Origin: a virus
Direction: 5' to 3' (one strand)
DNA length: 29,928 bases
Virus record (IMG/VR): IMGVR_UViG_3300030329_002747
Location: 1 to 29,928 of that record
Shown: piece after piece, positions 6,265-12,693 of the stretch
How the letters are laid out: every line of letters begins with the position of its first letter
Position numbering within the stretch: the stretch's first letter is position 1
Program-made: the position numbers and the translations under genes
The notes under the pieces: model-generated
The model's database searches: none
The model's input: only the letters and a program-made list of their open reading frames with translations
Told to the model about the DNA's origin: nothing

Positions 6265-6674
6265 AAAATAGAAATTTAGTACATAAAGACGATTGGAAAA
6301 CTCCTGAAGATTTTTATAATAAATTAAATAGAGAATTTAATTTTAATTTTGATCCTTGTCCTTATATGCACAATATGGAATGGTGTGGATTACAAGTAGA
6401 TTGGGGATCTACAAATTTTATTAATCCACCTTATAGTAGAAAATTAAAAGAAGCATTTATTTTAAAAGCTATAGAAGAAAGTAAAAAAGGTAAATTATGT
6501 GTAATGTTATTACCTGTATCTACAAGTACAAAAATATTTCACGAACATATATTACCAAATAAAAAAGAAATTAGGTTTATAAAAGGTAGATTAAAATTTA
6601 GTGGATATAATACTAAAGGAGAATATGTAAGTAATAAGTGTGGTATGCACGATAGTATGATAGTAATATTTTAA
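6261..6674 (+). CDS. Phage DNA N6-adenine methyltransferase (Dam family)
   Basis: The 137-residue protein fits the compact phage Dam family. It has DDWKTPEDFYNKL (the D-x-x-TP-x-x-F opening), FDPCPY, the catalytic NPPYS motif (55-58 plus Ser) and FIKGRLKFSG, a near-invariant motif of the family. It should transfer a methyl group from S-adenosylmethionine to the N6 of adenine in phage DNA. GATC, the common target of this family, occurs often in the genome, so the phage does not appear to shed these sites. That fits self-protection or replication timing. It follows the initiator gene with a 4-nt overlap. Confidence 0.85.
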   Translation: MKNRNLVHKDDWKTPEDFYNKLNREFNFNFDPCPYMHNMEWCGLQVDWGSTNFINPPYSRKLKEAFILKAIEESKKGKLCVMLLPVSTSTKIFHEHILPNKKEIRFIKGRLKFSGYNTKGEYVSNKCGMHDSMIVIF

Positions 6675-6675
6675 A

Positions 6676-6816
6676 ATGATATTTATAAGTTTTATAAAAA
6701 ATGGTTTGTTGCTTGGGGTTAGACACTTTGAGCCAGATGAAATAAGAAAGTATTGGGAAATCCATATACTATTGTTAGTATTTCAAATAAATATATTTAT
6801 ACATACAGAAAAATGA
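6676..6816 (+). CDS. Small hypothetical protein, 46 aa
   Basis: A 46-residue frame starting 1 nt after the Dam stop and ending in TGA that overlaps the next ATG. It reads FIKNGLLLGVRHFEPDE, then YWEIHILLLVFQINIFI: a short charged loop flanked by hydrophobic stretches. I recall similar RHFEP-type small proteins in Bacteroidetes phages, with no known function. The coupling at both ends supports expression. Confidence 0.6.
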   Translation: MIFISFIKNGLLLGVRHFEPDEIRKYWEIHILLLVFQINIFIHTEK

Positions 6817-6911
6817 TAGAAATAAGTAATTTAAGTTTAGTAATATTAATAGTATTTGTTTTTATACTAGGAGCTTTAACTTGGGAATATATAAAAAGTC
6901 AAATTAAATGA
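6813..6911 (+). CDS. Single-pass membrane peptide, 32 aa
   Basis: A 32-residue ORF whose start overlaps the preceding TGA and whose TGA overlaps the next ATG. A hydrophobic helix (LSLVILIVFVFILGALTW) covers more than half its length and is followed by a short basic tail (EYIKSQIK), suggesting one transmembrane span with a cytoplasmic C-terminus. The function is unknown; superinfection or membrane-based roles are possible. Confidence 0.55.
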   Translation: MIEISNLSLVILIVFVFILGALTWEYIKSQIK

Positions 6912-7252
6912 AAGAACAAGATTTACATAATAGCATAGTAGATTATTTAAACTACTATCCACATATACTTTGGACTTCAACATTAGGGGGTGTTTATTTA
7001 GGTAAAGGAAACTACAAACAAAAAGCTCTAGTTAAGAAACATTATAAAAAAGGCGTACCAGACATTTTAATATTTGAACCTAATTTAAAGCATAACGGTT
7101 TAATGGTGGAGCTTAAAGTTAAATACAATAAACCTAGCAAGGATCAGAAACTATGGTTAGCTAATTTAACAGCAAGGGGATATAAAGCTGTAGTATGTTA
7201 TTCACTAGAAGAATTTATAGAAATATTTACTAAATACACAAAAACGATATGA
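6908..7252 (+). CDS. VRR-NUC domain nuclease
   Basis: A 114-residue protein with the VRR-NUC (PD-(D/E)XK) pattern: E3 and the helix around it, GVPDILIFEP containing the catalytic Asp, GLMVELKVKYNKPS containing the E-x-K pair, then QKLWLANLTARGYKAVVC. Single-domain VRR-NUC proteins in phages act as structure-specific nucleases, for example on Holliday junctions or flaps. It lies in the replication block, which fits a role in recombination or in resolving replication intermediates before packaging. Confidence 0.85.
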   Translation: MKEQDLHNSIVDYLNYYPHILWTSTLGGVYLGKGNYKQKALVKKHYKKGVPDILIFEPNLKHNGLMVELKVKYNKPSKDQKLWLANLTARGYKAVVCYSLEEFIEIFTKYTKTI

Positions 7253-7539
7253 GAAAAAAACACGAAGCATTTAAGAATATTAGAACAAAAGACGGTAGAG
7301 AAAACTTTAGATATTTTTTATTTGATATAGATAGAGGATCTACTACTGATGTATTTATACACAAAGAAACACAAAAGATAGAAAGTGAAGATGAATACAT
7401 ACAAAATAAAATGGAGTTTATACAAGATAAATATAACCCACAATTAATATATACAGAAATAAGCCCTTTAGGAAAGTGGGAGTACAATTTTTTAAAACAA
7501 TCAGGGGTTGCATTATTAAATGAGTTGTGCAAAAATTAA
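7249..7539 (+). CDS. Hypothetical protein, 96 aa
   Basis: I do not recognise this protein. It has a basic N-terminus (MRKKHEAFKNIRTKDGRENF), a central acidic and beta-rich region (YFLFDIDRGSTTDVFI) and a helical C-terminus (LGKWEYNFLKQSGVALLNEL). No Cys motif or membrane segment is present. It overlaps the VRR-NUC gene by 4 nt and the sigma-like gene by 13 nt, so it is probably translated as part of the replication block. Confidence 0.6.
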   Translation: MRKKHEAFKNIRTKDGRENFRYFLFDIDRGSTTDVFIHKETQKIESEDEYIQNKMEFIQDKYNPQLIYTEISPLGKWEYNFLKQSGVALLNELCKN

Positions 7540-8054
7540 ATATATATTTAGAGAATAGCTATAGTAAACTTCTAGAAATTAGTAGGAGAATCACTAGCAA
7601 TAAACACCCTGATTATGAGGACTTATTACACGAAACAATTATAGCTCTTTATAATTCGGATCAGGAAAAGATTAAAACAATAATAGAAAAAAAACAACTT
7701 ACTTTTTATATAGTTAGAATAATGTTAAATCAATATCAAAGTAACACAAGTCCTTACCATAAAAAGTATAGAAAGCAATACAACGAAAAACAATTAAAAG
7801 AATTTTATATTTATACTAAAGAACCTTTGACTAAAGAAAAGATGAAACAGTTAGAGGAAAAAGAAGATAGGTTACAATGGATAGATGAAAAGTTAAAACA
7901 TTTAAGCTGGTTTGATGTAGAGGTATTTAAGATATATTATAGAGAAAATTACAGTTTAAATACAATGAGTAAAGCAACAAAGATAAATAGAAGTACATTA
8001 GGGAAGTCAATTAGGTTTATTAAAAACTTTTTAAAAAATGAAAAACAAAAGTAA
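7527..8054 (+). CDS. Phage-encoded sigma-factor-like protein
   Basis: The 175-residue protein has the two-domain layout of small sigma-70/ECF-like factors. Residues 29-42 (DYEDLLHETIIALY) resemble region 2, followed by a helix with FYIVRIMLNQYQS. A charged linker (80-115) leads to a region 4-like helix-turn-helix (about 126-166): WFDVEVFKIYYRENYS then MSKATKINRSTLGKSIRFI. Start: no upstream ATG exists, so the GTG at 7527, inside the preceding gene, is used. It sits at the end of the replication block, just before packaging and late genes, the expected place for a middle/late transcription switch. Four late genes carry a shared motif unlike the host consensus that it may recognise. Confidence 0.65.
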   Translation: MQKLNIYLENSYSKLLEISRRITSNKHPDYEDLLHETIIALYNSDQEKIKTIIEKKQLTFYIVRIMLNQYQSNTSPYHKKYRKQYNEKQLKEFYIYTKEPLTKEKMKQLEEKEDRLQWIDEKLKHLSWFDVEVFKIYYRENYSLNTMSKATKINRSTLGKSIRFIKNFLKNEKQK

Positions 8055-8406
8055 AGGTATTGGTGATGATATAGCGAAATTCACCAAAGCAACAGGAATA
8101 GATAAGTTAGCTAAAAAAGTATTAGGAGATGATTGTGGTTGTGAGGAACGAAGAAAAAAATTAAATCAAATGTTTCCAAACTTTAAAAATATTAGGCAAT
8201 TTACAGAAGATGAGATTAAGATTTATGATGAGGTAGTGCCAGGAATAGAATTAAGGCAAAGGCTAAACGCAGAAGAAAAAACTATAGTAGCTACTTTATA
8301 TAATGGAGTGTTTGGTCAAAATCCACAGTGGAAAAGTTGTAGCCCTTGTAATAAACAAATAATGGATAACCTTAAAAAGGTATATGAAAAAAGCTGTAAA
8401 GTATGA
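8038..8406 (+). CDS. Conserved phage protein with Cys pairs, 122 aa
   Basis: The N-terminus (GIGDDIAKFTKATGIDKLAK) and the following DDCGCEERRKKLNQMFP stretch match a small protein I recall from many Bacteroidetes phages, without known function. Cysteines occur as C33-x-C35 and C101-xx-C104 (SCSPC), which could jointly bind a metal. The protein is basic and largely helical. Its start lies inside the end of the sigma-like gene and its stop overlaps the next gene. A DNA- or polymerase-binding partner of the sigma-like protein is an attractive but unproven idea. Confidence 0.6.
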   Translation: MKNKSKGIGDDIAKFTKATGIDKLAKKVLGDDCGCEERRKKLNQMFPNFKNIRQFTEDEIKIYDEVVPGIELRQRLNAEEKTIVATLYNGVFGQNPQWKSCSPCNKQIMDNLKKVYEKSCKV

Positions 8407-8534
8407 AACAAAAAGGTTTTAAATTTTCCCCAAACAAAAGGAGAAAGAGAAAAGGAATACATGCTAAAAGTAAAATGAGTAAATTAAAAAGCTCACAGAA
8501 TTATTATAAAAAATACAAAGGACAGGGAAGGTGA
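8403..8534 (+). CDS. Small, very basic protein, 43 aa
   Basis: A 43-residue ORF with about 40 percent Lys plus Arg, including KRRKRKGIHAKSK and YYKKYKGQGR. Its start overlaps the previous stop and its end overlaps the GTG of the HNH gene. Proteins ending in a K-Y-x-G-Q-G-R motif next to packaging genes are, from memory, common in Bacteroidetes phages. The composition implies nucleic acid binding. No fold can be assigned. Confidence 0.6.
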   Translation: MKQKGFKFSPNKRRKRKGIHAKSKMSKLKSSQNYYKKYKGQGR

Positions 8535-8794
8535 AAAAATATGTAAAAATATATATGGATTTTCACGATTATGTTATTGATGATGTAATACTGTGTGAGC
8601 ATTGTTCTAAACAAGCAGTTGATATCCACCACATTGATAGTCGTGGTCTTGGGGGTGATCCAAGAGGACATAAAAACCAAATAGAAAACCTTATTGCTTT
8701 ATGTAGAGCTTGTCATATAAAAGCAGAAACAGATAAACAATTTAATAATCAATTAAGAGAATTAAATAAACATAAACATAATCATAGCTACTAA
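8531..8794 (+). CDS. HNH endonuclease
   Basis: An 87-residue HNH nuclease. Two zinc knuckles (C22-xx-C25 and C58-xx-C61) frame the catalytic core DIHHIDSRGLGG (H33, H34) and NLIALCRACH (N53, H62), the complete H-N-H set. It starts with GTG, which overlaps the previous gene's stop. HNH proteins beside terminase genes are known to assist terminase in cos-type packaging, and this location (about 500 bp before the terminase small subunit) fits. A homing nuclease is less likely because no intron or intein is visible. Confidence 0.88.
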   Translation: MKKYVKIYMDFHDYVIDDVILCEHCSKQAVDIHHIDSRGLGGDPRGHKNQIENLIALCRACHIKAETDKQFNNQLRELNKHKHNHSY

Positions 8795-9273
8795 TGAAAA
8801 TAGAAAAAGTTAAAATAGCAGAATTAAATCCTGCAGAGTATAACCCTAGAAGAATGACTAACAAACAATATGAGGATTTAAAAAACTCATTAGAAAAGTT
8901 TGGTCTAGTTGATCCTATAATAATAAATGCAGATAATACAGTAGTTGGTGGACATCAAAGATTAAGAATAATGAGAGAACTAGGTGCAGAGCTTGTACCA
9001 GTAGTTAGAGTAAATCTATCTAAAGAAGATGAGAAAGAATTAAACATAAGGTTAAACAAGAATACAGCAGAATGGGATATGGATATGCTATGTAACTTTG
9101 ATATAGATGATTTATTAGAATGGGGTTTTAAGCATATAGAACTCGGTTTTAATATAGACAAAATAGAAGAAGATAAACCAACAACAATAACAGTAAAAGA
9201 GAAAGACATAAAACTAGCTAATAAATTATATGAAGATTTAAAGGCAAAAGGATATAAAGTAACTATAAAATAA
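8794..9273 (+). CDS. Stand-alone ParB/sulfiredoxin-like domain protein
   Basis: Residues 1-100 form a ParB-like N-terminal domain: ELNPAEYNPRRMT, DLKNSLEKFGLVDPIIIN and the hallmark VVGGHQRLRIMRELG. The following segment (LNIRLNKNTAEWD, DLLEWGFKHIELGF) is what normally links this domain to a DNA methylase in phage ParB-methylase fusions, yet the methylase is missing and the protein ends at residue 159. ParB-like domains bind CTP or act as nucleases. Here it lies directly before the terminase genes, so a role in DNA modification or packaging is possible. The stop is 10 nt before the terminase small subunit. Confidence 0.8.
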   Translation: MKIEKVKIAELNPAEYNPRRMTNKQYEDLKNSLEKFGLVDPIIINADNTVVGGHQRLRIMRELGAELVPVVRVNLSKEDEKELNIRLNKNTAEWDMDMLCNFDIDDLLEWGFKHIELGFNIDKIEEDKPTTITVKEKDIKLANKLYEDLKAKGYKVTIK

Positions 9274-9283
9274 ATTTAATAAA

Positions 9284-9667
9284 ATGGGCAAAAAAGAACA
9301 TAACCTAAAGAAAGAAACATTACTAGCAGCTTTAGAAAATAGTCTAGGAATAGTCAGTACAGCTTGTAATAGATCAGGCATAAGTAGAAGTAGCTTTTAT
9401 AAATGGTATAAAGAAGATGAAGAATTTAGACAAAAGGTAGATGAGATAGATAACCTTAAACTAGATTTTGTAGAAAGCAAACTATTTAAGAATATAGAAA
9501 ACGAAAAAGAGAAAAGTATTATATTTTACCTACAACATAAAGGACACAAGAGAGGATATATACAAAGACAGAATATTAATCTAACATCAAACGAAGAAGA
9601 TATAAAAAAGATTGAAATTGAAATCATTGAATCTAAAGGGAACAGTAGTTCTACAAAAGAATCTTAA
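9284..9667 (+). CDS. terS: Terminase small subunit
   Basis: The 127-residue protein has an N-terminal helix-turn-helix (LGIVSTACNRSGISRSSFYKW, written here as IVSTACNRSG and SRSSFYKWYK), then a helical oligomerisation region (DNLKLDFVESKLFKNI) and the IIFYLQHKGHKRGY motif common to small terminase subunits. It recognises the packaging site on phage DNA and forms a ring that stimulates the large subunit. It precedes and overlaps the large-subunit gene by 56 nt. Confidence 0.85.
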   Translation: MGKKEHNLKKETLLAALENSLGIVSTACNRSGISRSSFYKWYKEDEEFRQKVDEIDNLKLDFVESKLFKNIENEKEKSIIFYLQHKGHKRGYIQRQNINLTSNEEDIKKIEIEIIESKGNSSSTKES

Positions 9668-10787
9668 TGCTAGTACAAGAATTGTAGTTAATCAAGGTGG
9701 TACAAGAAGTAGTAAGACATATAGTTTAGCTCAATTAATAATATTAAAAGCATTACAATCAAAGGGAAAGGTATATACTATTTGTAGAAAAACGCTACCT
9801 GCTCTTAAATCTTCTGCCTATAGAGATTTTTTTAATATATTAGAATCACACAATTTATACAATCCTGATAACCACAATAAGTCAGAGCTTACATATAAGC
9901 TAAATGGAAATACAATCGAATTTATTTCTGTGGATCAACCAGCAAAAGTGAGAGGTAGAAAAAGAAACTATGTTTGGTTAAATGAAGCTAATGAGTTTAG
10001 TTTTGAGGATTGGGTACAATTAACATTAAGAACAACAGAAAGAATCTATTTAGATTTTAACCCCTCTGATCCGTACAGTTGGATATATGATAATGTGTTA
10101 AATAGAGAAGATTGTACTTTTATTAAATCAACTTATTTAGATAACCCCTTTTTACCAGAAGAAACAATAAAGGAAATAGAAAGGCTAAAACAATTAGATA
10201 GTAACTATTGGACTATTTACGGTTTAGGTGATATGGCTCAACCTACTGAAACTATATTTAGACAGTTTGAGATATGTAACAATATACCAACAGAAGCAAC
10301 GCTAATTGCTTTAGGTATGGACTTTGGTTATTCTAATGATCCTACTGCAATAGCAGAAGTATATAAGCTCAATGATGATTTATATATTAATGAATTGTTA
10401 TACGCTAAAGGTTTAACTAATCAGGATATAGCAAACAAATTAAGAGAATTAGGAATAACAAGACAGACAGAGATTATAGCAGATAGTGCAGAGCCAAAAA
10501 GTATAGAAGAAATACATAGATTGGGGTTTAATGTAAAACCTGCAAAGAAAGGAGCAGATAGTATTAATATGGGGATTGATGTATTAAGAAGATTTAAAAT
10601 ACATATTACAAAGAATAGTACAAACGCTATAAATGAATTTAAGTATTATAAATGGCTAGTAGATAAGAATGGTAAAGTAATAAATAAACCTGCGACAAAT
10701 CAATTAGATCACTTAATAGACGCTATTAGATATACTGCATTAAACAAGCTAACTACTAATTATAGTGGTAAGTATTATATATTATGA
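9612..10787 (+). CDS. terL: Terminase large subunit (packaging ATPase and nuclease)
   Basis: A complete large terminase of about 390 residues. The ATPase domain has Walker A GGTRSSKT (29-36), an RKTLP coupling segment, Walker B YVWLNEAN (E125) and DFNPSDP. The RNase H-like nuclease domain shows MDFGYSNDPTA (D237), ADSAEP (D291) and QLDHLIDAIRY (D366, D370). It pumps DNA through the portal and cuts the concatemer. No ATG lies at the right place: TTG codons at 9612, 9618 and 9627 are the candidates, all inside the small-subunit gene. The one giving LNLKGTVVLQK (9627) also fits the usual family start. Unusually, the portal gene lies about 13.6 kb away. Confidence 0.97.
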   Translation: MKLKSLNLKGTVVLQKNLNASTRIVVNQGGTRSSKTYSLAQLIILKALQSKGKVYTICRKTLPALKSSAYRDFFNILESHNLYNPDNHNKSELTYKLNGNTIEFISVDQPAKVRGRKRNYVWLNEANEFSFEDWVQLTLRTTERIYLDFNPSDPYSWIYDNVLNREDCTFIKSTYLDNPFLPEETIKEIERLKQLDSNYWTIYGLGDMAQPTETIFRQFEICNNIPTEATLIALGMDFGYSNDPTAIAEVYKLNDDLYINELLYAKGLTNQDIANKLRELGITRQTEIIADSAEPKSIEEIHRLGFNVKPAKKGADSINMGIDVLRRFKIHITKNSTNAINEFKYYKWLVDKNGKVINKPATNQLDHLIDAIRYTALNKLTTNYSGKYYIL

Positions 10788-10813
10788 ACAAAATGGTTAA
10801 AATTATATTTATA
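10786..10813 (+). promoter_or_regulatory. Late promoter motif, copy A (GAACAA-N14-TATTTATA)
   Basis: GAACAA at 10786-10791 is followed after exactly 14 bases by TATTTATA at 10806-10813, 4 nt before the tail chaperone ATG. The same two blocks with the same spacing occur at 19655, 20706 and 23403, always upstream of a late gene. The closeness to the ATG implies a leaderless or nearly leaderless transcript if this is a promoter. Confidence 0.55.
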
Positions 10814-10817
10814 TAAA

Positions 10818-11438
10818 ATGGGGGAAAAAATAGAATTATTAATACCTACAGGTTGGGAAGATATATCTATAGGTATGTATCAAGATTTTATGGAACTCCA
10901 AGAAAAAAAGCTACCAGAAGATGAGATGATAGTAAGTGTAGTTTGTGTTCTTTGTAATGTTGATAAAGAAAAGTTAGTTAGGTTTAAATATAAAGACCTA
11001 AAAGATATAAGCTCTACACTTATAAAGTTTTTAAATAAAAAACCAGAAGAAAAGGAATTAGTTAAGAAAGTAGATTTTAAAGGAAAGAAGTATGGAATGA
11101 TACCAAATTTAAGCTCTATTAGTTTAGGTGAGTTTGTGGATATAGAAGAACATTGTAAGCATAGTCATAAAAACTTGCATAAGATAATGAGTGTTTTATA
11201 CAGACCTATTGTAAAAGAAAAAGGAACAAGATATAGTATTGAGAGTTATGATCCTGATAAATACAAAGAAGATATGTTTAGAGATTTTCCAATCTTAGTG
11301 TCTTTATCAGCTCTAAGTTTTTTTTTTCGTTTAGGGAAAAAACTTCCTCTCACTTTAAGCAATTATTTAGTGGTGGAACAGGAGAAGAAAGTGCTGAGGC
11401 TTCAGCAATTAGTGAAAAATGGGGGTGGTACAACATAG
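10818..11438 (+). CDS. Tail assembly chaperone, short (G-like) form
   Basis: The 206-residue zero-frame product: a mixed alpha/beta N-terminal half (LLIPTGWEDISIGMYQDF) and the KYGMIPNLSSISLGEFVDIE motif, similar to Bacteroidetes phage chaperones, ending in a polar tail after residue 170. Chaperones of this kind coat the tape measure during tail assembly and are made in short and frameshifted long forms. A T10 run at 11318-11327 lies in the overlap between this frame and a long frame in the -1 register. Context fits: the tail terminator candidate follows directly. Recognition rests mainly on context and on the frameshift architecture. Confidence 0.7.
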   Translation: MGEKIELLIPTGWEDISIGMYQDFMELQEKKLPEDEMIVSVVCVLCNVDKEKLVRFKYKDLKDISSTLIKFLNKKPEEKELVKKVDFKGKKYGMIPNLSSISLGEFVDIEEHCKHSHKNLHKIMSVLYRPIVKEKGTRYSIESYDPDKYKEDMFRDFPILVSLSALSFFFRLGKKLPLTLSNYLVVEQEKKVLRLQQLVKNGGGTT

Positions 11439-11578
11439 TATTTGGATTAGCTAACGATAACATATTAAACATAGAAGCAGTTACAAAATTAGAATTGTAT
11501 TTGGTTTTGACTTATATGAGCTATCAACAGGACAAAATAGGAGTACAACAAAGTAATTATAATAAATTTAAAAAATGA
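10818..11578 (+). CDS. Tail assembly chaperone, -1 frameshifted long (GT-like) form
   Basis: Shifting by -1 on the T run gives a fusion of about 253 residues: 170 from the zero frame and 83 from the -1 frame. The -1 frame is open from 11282 to 11575 and ends with TGA at 11576-11578, overlapping the next ATG. Its product is clearly protein-like (EKWGWYNIVFGLA, AVTKLELYLVLTYMSYQ), with the WGWY and helix pattern seen in GT-type extensions. It has no usable start of its own near its beginning, and without the shift 11439-11574 would be non-coding. A sequencing error in the homopolymer would give only the long protein. Confidence 0.7.
11318..11327 (+). other. Probable programmed -1 ribosomal frameshift site (T10)
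   Basis: Ten consecutive T residues contain T TTT TTT in the zero-frame phasing (T of AGT, then TTT TTT), a perfect X-XXY-YYZ slippery heptamer for -1 shifting. The zero frame and the -1 frame overlap from 11282 to 11438. A second A-rich run (GGGAAAAAAC, 11334-11343) follows but is not phased for a canonical -1 slip. Confidence 0.68.
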
Positions 11579-12087
11579 TAACATATAAAAATATAATAGA
11601 TGATTTTAGTACAATAGCTACGAATCATTATTTAATAAATTCTTTCCATAGTGGATTATTAGATGAGGTAGATATAGACAAAATGGATCAAAGTAATTTT
11701 CCTATTTTATATGTAGAGCCAGGCACAACAACAGCAGACACAGGTGTATTAACTTATACTTTTACTGTATTTACTATGAATTTACTTAAAGAAGATTTAA
11801 CTAATAGAGATGAGGTTTGGACGGAAATGCTACAAGTTATGCAAGATATAATAGCAGAGTTTAAACAAAACTTATCAGTACAGACATCAGGGGGAGATAG
11901 TGGTAAAAAATATAGTTATGTTCCTGGAGAAGTTGTTTTAGAAACACCTATAGATATTGATCCATTTACAGTTAGATTTTCTAATATGCTTACAGGTTGG
12001 TCTGCTACACTATCATTAGAAGTTAATAATCCTAATTCACTATGTAATGCTCCTATAGAACCTAGTGATGAACAAAGAGATTCATAA
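11575..12087 (+). CDS. Putative tail completion/terminator protein
   Basis: A 170-residue protein. The N-terminus MITYKNIIDDFSTIATNHYLINSFHSG and the central TYTFTVFTMNLLKEDLTNRDEVWTEMLQ match (by recalled pattern) a tail protein that follows the chaperone genes in flavobacterial siphophages. The beta-rich second half (PFTVRFSNMLTGWSATLSLEV) suits a tail-terminator ring. Its ATG overlaps the chaperone stop and its TAATGG overlap couples it to the next gene. Phage order (chaperone, completion proteins, tail proteins, tape measure) supports the role, but the exact ring position is uncertain. Confidence 0.5.
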   Translation: MITYKNIIDDFSTIATNHYLINSFHSGLLDEVDIDKMDQSNFPILYVEPGTTTADTGVLTYTFTVFTMNLLKEDLTNRDEVWTEMLQVMQDIIAEFKQNLSVQTSGGDSGKKYSYVPGEVVLETPIDIDPFTVRFSNMLTGWSATLSLEVNNPNSLCNAPIEPSDEQRDS

Positions 12088-12680
12088 TGGCTATTAGATT
12101 ACAATTACGAAACCCAGACGGTACTTTTGCTACAGGTAATTTAATGAATACTGAAAAGGTATTTACAAAGTTTGGTAGTAATGTTATTAAAGGTGGTAGA
12201 AAAATATTAAACCAAAAAAAGAAAAGAGCAAAAGGAACTTTATTTGATGACTTTCATTATACTTTAAACATTAAAAAAACAGCTATGGAAATGGGCTTTA
12301 GATTTGGTGGAGCAGAGAAGTATTGGGAATTTGTAGATGAGGGTGTAAAAGGAGCAGGTGGTTTTAAAGGTAGTGGTAGAATGAGAGGTCAAGGAAGTCC
12401 GTTTAAATTTAAAACAAAACAGCCGCCATTAAACGCTATATTGGGGTGGGTTAAATTAAAGGGATTATCAGGTAAAAGTCAAAGAGGTATAGCTTTTGCT
12501 ATAGCAAGAACAATAAAACAAAGAGGTTTAGAAAGAACACAATTTTATACTAAACCAGTAAATGAAGAATTAAAAAAACTACCTGATGATTTATTAAGAG
12601 GGTTTGCTAAAGATATGGATAAATTAATAAGTAGAATACCTAAAAAAATGGTAGTAGTAAAAGAGAAAATGACTACATAA
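12087..12680 (+). CDS. HK97 gp10-like tail/neck completion protein
   Basis: A basic 197-residue protein with the pattern of HK97-gp10-like factors: EMGFRFGGAEKYWEFVDEGV, a glycine-rich loop (GVKGAGGFKGSGRMRGQGSP), then PPLNAILGWVKLKGLS and GIAFAIARTIKQRGLERT followed by FYTKP. Such proteins complete the head-tail or neck joint. It is 1 nt overlapped with the preceding gene and 13 nt before the next tail gene. The assignment comes from motif memory and synteny. Confidence 0.6.
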   Translation: MAIRLQLRNPDGTFATGNLMNTEKVFTKFGSNVIKGGRKILNQKKKRAKGTLFDDFHYTLNIKKTAMEMGFRFGGAEKYWEFVDEGVKGAGGFKGSGRMRGQGSPFKFKTKQPPLNAILGWVKLKGLSGKSQRGIAFAIARTIKQRGLERTQFYTKPVNEELKKLPDDLLRGFAKDMDKLISRIPKKMVVVKEKMTT

Positions 12681-12693
12681 AAAATAGAAAAGA

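Noticed and set aside
8400-9300. Visible cos site near the HNH and terminase genes
   Set aside because: No obvious symmetric or repeated site could be picked out by eye, so none is annotated although cos packaging is plausible.
11334-11343. GGGAAAAAAC as the frameshift site
   Set aside because: The run is not phased as X-XXY-YYZ in the zero frame; the T10 run just upstream is.
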